Source: Thoreauomyces humboldtii
Lineage: Eukaryota > Chytridiomycota > Chytridiomycetes > Spizellomycetales > Powellomycetaceae
Assembly: GCA_027596035.1 (NCBI GenBank)
Contig: JADGJA010000456.1
Location: forward strand, 1 to 12,778
Direction: 5' to 3'
Length of the DNA: 12,778 nucleotides
The notes below the pieces were generated by a model. That model saw only the letters and a program-made list of their open reading frames with translations. It was not told where the DNA came from and ran no database searches. The position numbers were made by a program, and so were the translations under genes. Shown piece after piece: positions 7,817-12,778 of the stretch (position 1 is the first letter of the stretch; each line of letters opens with the position of its first letter).

Positions 7817-10414
7817 ATGCAGAACAACACCCAAGCGGGTTACCATCCCATGGCTTCCTCTCATCATCCTCATCATCATCCCTACAGTACGCCAGATACC
7901 CAGCAGCAGAGTCACCACCTCCGTCTCCCTGACCAACGGCGATACTTGCCCCAGCAGCACCAGCAGCCCCAGCAGCACCAGCAGCCCCAGCAGCACCAGC
8001 ACCACCAGCAACAACATGCACAGCACGTACATCAGCCTTCCCGCCAGCATCAACCATTGTATCAGCAACCCTTTTCGAACCCTCACATCCCCACTCCAGC
8101 AGAGTACCTGCCAGCTCGCGACCCACACACAAACGCTTTCTATCGAACCCAGCAGAACTTTCCGCCTCCTCCGCAGCGATACACTTCATATCCTGCTCCA
8201 TTCATCTCTTCGTATGCTCCATACAAGGGCCACGGGGGAGATCACCTAGGCTTACAACGATCTCTGTCTGCTCCTGGACTTCAGCCGACATTCGATCAGC
8301 CACAGGCACCGAAACTGATCCCATATGGCGCTGATCAGGCCGCGCAGATATGCCCTCGTGCAGCTCCTGAGATCTCGCAGATCGGGCTCTCGGCCGAGCC
8401 ATATTCGACGAACCCTGCGCGACGTTTCTCCGCTTCCCACTTTCCCCTGGGCAACACTGCCGACGCGCGACTGGATTATTCGCCTTTTGCCCAAACGTCG
8501 CTAGATGCGCATACATACCAGCATCCGGCCGTAGGTTCGCAGGCAGAAGATGCGCACGTCGCATCGTTGACAGACTATGTTCAATTCCGGGGACCTCCTC
8601 CAGTGGAGGATTGGCAGCTCGATAACATGTATACGGACTGGAACAATGGGTTTTCATCCGCGTTATCCGATTCTTCGAATCCTGTGGTCTCGCATGACTC
8701 GGACAGCTCGCTCGAACCTTACACTGGAGCCTTACGGCCGCCGATGCCTTCGATTCGAGCTCCCATCCCCCCCTCGAAGGTTGTCCCACCGGCTCCCGCT
8801 GTACTGGTCGCTAGAACTTCTGGCGAATCGACAAGGAGTTCTGGACATGGCAGTGATGCGATGGACGTCAATGTGACGGTCCCCGCGCCGGCTCGCAAGT
8901 CGCGTACGGTGAAACCCGCTTCGGCTCACACGGCTACGTCAGGGCAAGGGGCTCGAGCTGCAGCCGCGCCTTACCCTCTGGACGCCGGTCCCAAGGGGTC
9001 CCGTCGTAAGAAGACGGTAGAGCGTCCAGAATCTTGTCAAGCCTGCGGGAAAGACGTCGCGCTCTTCATCATCCGTGGGCCGAAGCTCGAGGTATCGAAC
9101 GGGGTTTCCATTGACGTCGCCTGTGCGTCATGCGCAGCCCCTGATCTCGCGGCCGAGCCAGGCAGATCAGATGCTGAACCCTCGCGACAGTCTTTCAAGT
9201 GCGAGATATGCAAAGAGATTGTCGGTTGTGGTGTGGTCCAAGCGAAGATTGACGATGGGTCCGCGGCCACTCTCACGGTAGAAGTCGTTTGCCCACCGTG
9301 CAAACAGCAATGGAACTTTTGTACCGAGTGCGGTGGCGGAGGCAAGTACAGGACGGGCAAGTACAGGCCAGTCGGCTTGTTTCCTGCCAAACGGAGGACA
9401 TGCACCTTGTCTCACTTTCGAGTTGGCCTCGCCGAACTCGAATTCCAAGTGTACACGGGCCGCGACCTTCCACGCGATCAGGTGCCAGCCTACTCGGCCA
9501 TCTTCAAGGATGCTTTCCTGTCACTCTATGCGATACCCAAAAGTGAGCTTACGCAGACATGTGGCGATCATTATCTTGGCTGGTGCTAACATGACTACCT
9601 CTTCCCATCAGCCATGCGAGAAGTCCCCGCATTCAACAACCTCACTTCCCTTACATCTTTCATAGAGTCTGCCTGGAACGCAGCTCTCTCGGACGTCCTC
9701 AAAGTCGACCGTTCGGACGCGACCTTGTGGTACTGCAGCTCGGGGTGGACCCTCCAACCCGTCCGGAAGAAGGGCATCAAACCCTCCGTCGCCACGTCAG
9801 AGGAGGAGGATGCTCACCATCGAGCTCACATACCCTTCACCACTCCCGCCGGACCGGCCACCCACACTCGACCCGCTACACCATCCAGGTGCTACGTGGG
9901 GATCTGCGCTTCCCAGCACGATCCACCCACCAGGTCGCTCTACGTGGCGGAGCTGGCCGTCCTCCAGTCCGTACAGGCTCAAGGCATAGCGAGGAAACTC
10001 ATCCTGAGGACATTGGACAGGATACGGGCCGTACATTTGGAAAACCCATTCTTTCAGCAGCTCGACCATCAACATCATCATCAACCTCATTATCATCAAC
10101 CACAACCGCACCAGCACGATCAACACCATCATCCCATCGCCCCGTCGTCGTCTCAATCACCACGACGGTTCGCGATCCATCCCTCCCACGTCCGCGACCC
10201 CCGTCCCGTCCGTCTCGTGTGGCTCCTCACCCGTCGCGTCAACGTGTCCATGCAGCGGTTCGCGGAAAAGCACGGTTTCCATTCCAAGGAGGCCTTCGTC
10301 GACGCCTTCCCAGACGAGAGAGCCGCCGTCGAGACGTTCGTCAAACCAAAGTACGACATGGACCATTACCTGACCTTCGTAGCTAGGATCCAGGACTTTG
10401 AAGGGGCGGCGTGA
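7817..10414 (+). CDS. CxxC-cluster protein with C-terminal GNAT-like acetyltransferase region
   Basis: Exons 7817-9542 and 9612-10414 give 842 aa. The 69-nt intron (GTGAGC donor, GCTAAC branch at 9585-9590, CATCAG acceptor) splits codon 576. Residues 1-400 are disordered-looking: Q/H/P repeats at about 45-75, then S/P-rich and basic sequence (SRRKK). Cysteine pairs follow: C407/C410, C436/C439, C462/C465, C492/C495 and C502/C505, then a GGGGKYRTGKYRP segment and RRTC. This spacing suggests two or more zinc sites. The region after residue 505 (LSHFRVGLAELEF..., LFLSLYAIP-like) looks globular. Residues 685-706 (LYVAELAVLQSVQAQGIARKLI minus ends) resemble GNAT motif A with an acetyl-CoA loop QAQGIA at 697-702; this is followed by a His-rich insert at about 726-751 and a conserved-looking end (VWLLTRRVN, FAEKHGF). 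The acetyltransferase call is a motif-level inference; substrate and location are unknown. The basic, Q-rich and zinc-like makeup would fit a nuclear regulator. First ATG after an in-frame stop at 7709 was taken as start. Confidence 0.8.
7949..7999. repeat. 18-nt coding tandem repeat (Q/H/P)
   Basis: Two full copies and a partial third of CCC CAG CAG CAC CAG CAG, encoding a PQQHQQ hexapeptide repeat in the N-terminal part of the GNAT-like protein. A looser Q/H-rich stretch continues to about 8060. The near-identical copies suggest recent slippage or unequal exchange. Confidence 0.9.
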
Positions 10415-10835
10415 GGAAATCTTCTCCCATTCCCTTCTCCCCCCGTGTCCCATCGTTTTTCATATGTACATTTGTATACCTGTCTTTTTAATGTAAATCT
10501 AACCCCTGTAGTCGTTTGTCAAAAAAAAACCCCCCGGTTCGAGCGCTATTCATCGTGGCAATTCGTCCTAAATACAAAAGTTCTCTGCCTAACGTTCGAC
10601 GGCGCGCCACACCACCTATTCTACAAAGGTCTCGTCTATGACGCCAAAGCGCTCCCGACGCTGCGCCGGGTGTAAAGGATAACGAGTCACAGCCAACATA
10701 GCTAACATGGCGGGTCGAAAAAGGGTACCTGAAGGGGCACCCGAACATCGCCCTTCGGGTGCGAGTGCGGCTCGAGCGTTCCTCGTAAACTTTTCGTGGA
10801 TGGAGATCGGCGGTCAGTGCGGTGGAGGGACGCGT
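10415..10835. other. Convergent 3' region between the GNAT-like gene and EPT1
   Basis: These 421 bases lie between two 3' ends. A T/A-rich stretch at about 10455-10500 (with TTTTTAATGTAAAT) is the likely 3' processing area for the plus-strand gene. A nine-A run followed by six C occupies 10521-10535. No canonical AATAAA is seen on either strand. I find no supported gene or RNA here. Confidence 0.6.
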
Positions 10836-12417
10836 TCAGGGACGAGCGACGATGGGGCGGTAAGGGATGCGGAGACACTCGATCTTGAGGTGAGTGCAGA
10901 ACCGCTCGATGACGGCGACGGCCCAGTGGAAGTAGGAAGCGACGGCGTAAGCGAGGAAGAGGTACAGGTAGACGGCTTCGGCGGTAGGGGAGAGGATCGC
11001 ACCTCTGCGAGCGAGCGAACATCGAAGCTGAGTAAGTAGGTGGGGAAAGCCGCGACACTCGACGAGTACGCCTTTCTTACCGGCTGAATAGGAGAGGCAG
11101 GTTCGTGATGAGGGCGCCAAATATCATCGGAACGAGGAGGTTCCAGTAAGTAGGGTACTCCATGTGGGTCACGTGGGCCAAGATGATGGCAGTCTATGAA
11201 ACGGGATGACCAGATGCGCGTGAGTTACAACCTACTTTCAGCAGCAAAGATGCTCCGCTTCGTTTCGAGACTCACCGCCATGCGTCCAAACACCAGTCCT
11301 ACGGCAATGAGGAAAGCAACGAGGTGGGTGTTGATGATGTTGGAATATGGGGAACCAATCCAGAGGTAGAGAGTCCACATGTACACGACAAAGGGGCCGA
11401 TCTGGTACATTGCCTCGGTGACGCTCTTTCCCTTCTCCCGGCAAGCCCGGTAGACGCGGTAGATGCTCACAGGTACCTGCGTCAAGGCCATCATCGCTAC
11501 CATTCCACAGAGGAGCAGGTCGATCACGGCCCAGTTTCTGGGGGCGATCTTGGCGATCAGAGGCATGGCGGTGGAAAGCTTGACAGCGTAGACTCCAGGA
11601 CCTAGGTACCTGAGGCGTCAGGGCGCTGAATCGCTGAGCAACGCTCACCCTAGACATGTGTCGCTTACCCCAGATGCCCGAAATGACGAGCAAGACGCAG
11701 GCTATTATGAGGCCCTCGGTGGGTCCGTTGATGAAGCCCAGGTAGAGCGATCCGGTGTGGTAGTTTTCCCAAGTGGAGAAGAAGAAGGTGATGACGGCCA
11801 TCGAGTGGAGGATGACCGTGTGCCATCCGAGTCCAGTGGCGAGCCCGGCTGCCTGGACGATGGCACCGAACGAGCAGTTTAGCGAGTCGACGCCGTGGTC
11901 GAAGAGCTCGCCAAGCGGCGAACTACTTCCGGTGCGCCGGGCCTGTTTGCCGTCCACGTTGTCGAAGGTCGAGTAAAGCCAGATGCCGATGGCAAAGCTA
12001 AAGTAGATCCAGGATGGTCCCGGGGTCTCCAGGTCCGGTGTGTAGATGAGGGCGATGGCAACATTCGCCAGCACGAAAAAGAAACCGAGCAATGTGATCA
12101 AGTTTGGCCTAAGGGACCGGAGTCAGTAAGGCTCGCAGAATGCATACATCAGAAAAAAGAGGTTCGCCCGGGCGAGCTCCAGCACTCACGCAATCCACAT
12201 GGGGAACAAGGTGGTGCAGAATTCCCAGTAAGGACGCAGGATGTACTGGGATATGGGAGACTGGCAGGAAGTGAGACACAAAACGTCAGGCGCACTCGAG
12301 GACGGGTATAGGTCAGCCTGGCCGACCGGGTACCTTGTCGATCGACGAGTACTTGTAGAGACGAAGGTTCCGAAGACCCTCTTCGGAGACGTAAGACTCC
12401 TTTGATGGGAAAATCAT
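10836..12417 (-). CDS. EPT1: Ethanolamine/cholinephosphotransferase
   Basis: Six exons (12417-12334, 12260-12190, 12108-11669, 11601-11276, 11193-11081, 11004-10836) join in frame to 400 aa, close to the 390-415 aa usual for the family. Known role: last step of the Kennedy pathway in ER/Golgi membranes, moving phosphoethanolamine or phosphocholine from the CDP-alcohol to diacylglycerol. The CDP-alcohol phosphotransferase signature DG-x2-AR-x8-G-x3-D-x3-D is complete at 104-126 (D104, G105, A108, R109, G118, D122, D126). The family-typical start (NLRLYKYSS...), IAPNLITLLG at 51-60 and STWENYHTG after the signature also fit. At least eight hydrophobic segments are visible, including about 55-74, 85-101, 148-164, 184-199, 222-246, 266-280 and 291-314, plus one near the end. 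Introns are 67-82 nt; four have CTGAC or CTCAC branch-like sites. Intron 3 must use the second of two AGs. Choline versus ethanolamine preference cannot be told from sequence, so the symbol is the general fungal one and CPT1 remains possible. Confidence 0.92.
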
Positions 12418-12778
12418 GTTCGCCAACAGGGATCTGCAAATTTCGACGAAACCCCCAAGGTCAGCCTCGTGGCAAGACGGGAAATCAAGGGACCGGATGC
12501 TGTTGCTCCCCCACCGTTTCCTTATGCGGAGGGCGTTGTTGACTTTTGCGGGAGCCTGGTGCGAGGTGGTTCTTCCTTGCCTGTTCCTTCTGCGTGGGTG
12601 CGAACGGACTTCGGACTGGGGGTGAGAGGAATGTTCTGCAGACTTGAGGCCTTTGGCCGGTTCGACGTTGGGTGCCAGCTTGACGGCTTGACCCGGGGGG
12701 GGGGGGGGGGAAGGTTGGGCAAAGGAAACGGCCCCCCGGCGTGAGGGGGGGGGGGGGGGGGCGGGGGGGAAACCGGGG
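12418..12778. other. Upstream region of EPT1 and right contig end
   Basis: These 361 bases should contain the EPT1 promoter and 5' leader, read on the minus strand. TTTGCAG ending about 15-20 nt before the ATG could be the acceptor of a 5' UTR intron, without further support. No other gene is seen. G runs of 16 (12695-12710) and 17 (12745-12761) make the last 85 bases unreliable. Confidence 0.55.
12695..12778. repeat. Poly-G tracts at the right contig end
   Basis: Two long G runs and a third shorter one (GCGGGGGGG) with little unique sequence between them. They mirror the C/G runs at the left end and probably mark where the assembly breaks down. Confidence 0.75.

Noticed and set aside
10536..10543. 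GGTTCGAG resembling a tRNA T-loop
   Set aside because: The flanking bases do not form a T-stem and no acceptor, D or anticodon arms are found around it.
10445..10675. Small plus-strand open frame downstream of the GNAT-like gene
   Set aside because: It has no recognisable domain or signal, begins in the T/A-rich 3' region and is short enough to be chance.
12695..12761. G-quadruplex regulatory element or telomere
   Set aside because: Pure G runs lack the regular unit of a telomere, and similar runs at both contig ends point to artefact.

Overview
This 12.8 kb window looks like a complete, GC-rich nuclear contig from a fungus. It holds four protein-coding genes with short spliceosomal introns (51 to 121 nt, apart from one of 267 nt), GT donors, AG acceptors and CTGAC/CTCAC-like branch sites. 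Proteins rich in Gln, Pro and Ser and a YAK1-type kinase support a fungus. Having a BTG/Tob gene, and an ethanolamine/choline phosphotransferase with a DGKQAR-type motif, leans towards an early-diverging lineage (Mucoromycota or chytrid-like) or a basidiomycete. This placement is inference and was not tested. Both contig ends run into poly-C/poly-G that is probably a sequencing artefact.

Layout. (1) 576-1448, plus strand: a BTG/Tob-domain anti-proliferative protein of 201 aa. Its single 267-nt intron is built almost entirely of a diverged tandem repeat. (2) 2251-7134, minus strand: a DYRK-family YAK1 kinase rebuilt from 8 exons (1455 aa), with an intact catalytic core, a very long Q/S/P-rich tail and five RRxS PKA-type sites. 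(3) 7817-10414, plus strand: an 842-aa protein with a Q/P-rich N-terminus, a cluster of CxxC pairs and a C-terminal GNAT-like region, in 2 exons. I cannot assign it to a named family. (4) 10836-12417, minus strand: a 6-exon ethanolamine/cholinephosphotransferase (400 aa) of the Kennedy pathway. Genes 1 and 2 converge across microsatellite-rich DNA, genes 2 and 3 diverge from a shared 682-bp region, and genes 3 and 4 converge.

How they could work together. BTG/Tob proteins and Yak1 are each known, from other organisms, to act on the CAF1/POP2 subunit of the CCR4-NOT deadenylase. Their adjacency here is suggestive but may be chance. The other two genes show no evident link. The main unexplained items are the in-frame repeat-built BTG intron and the CxxC-cluster/GNAT-like protein.
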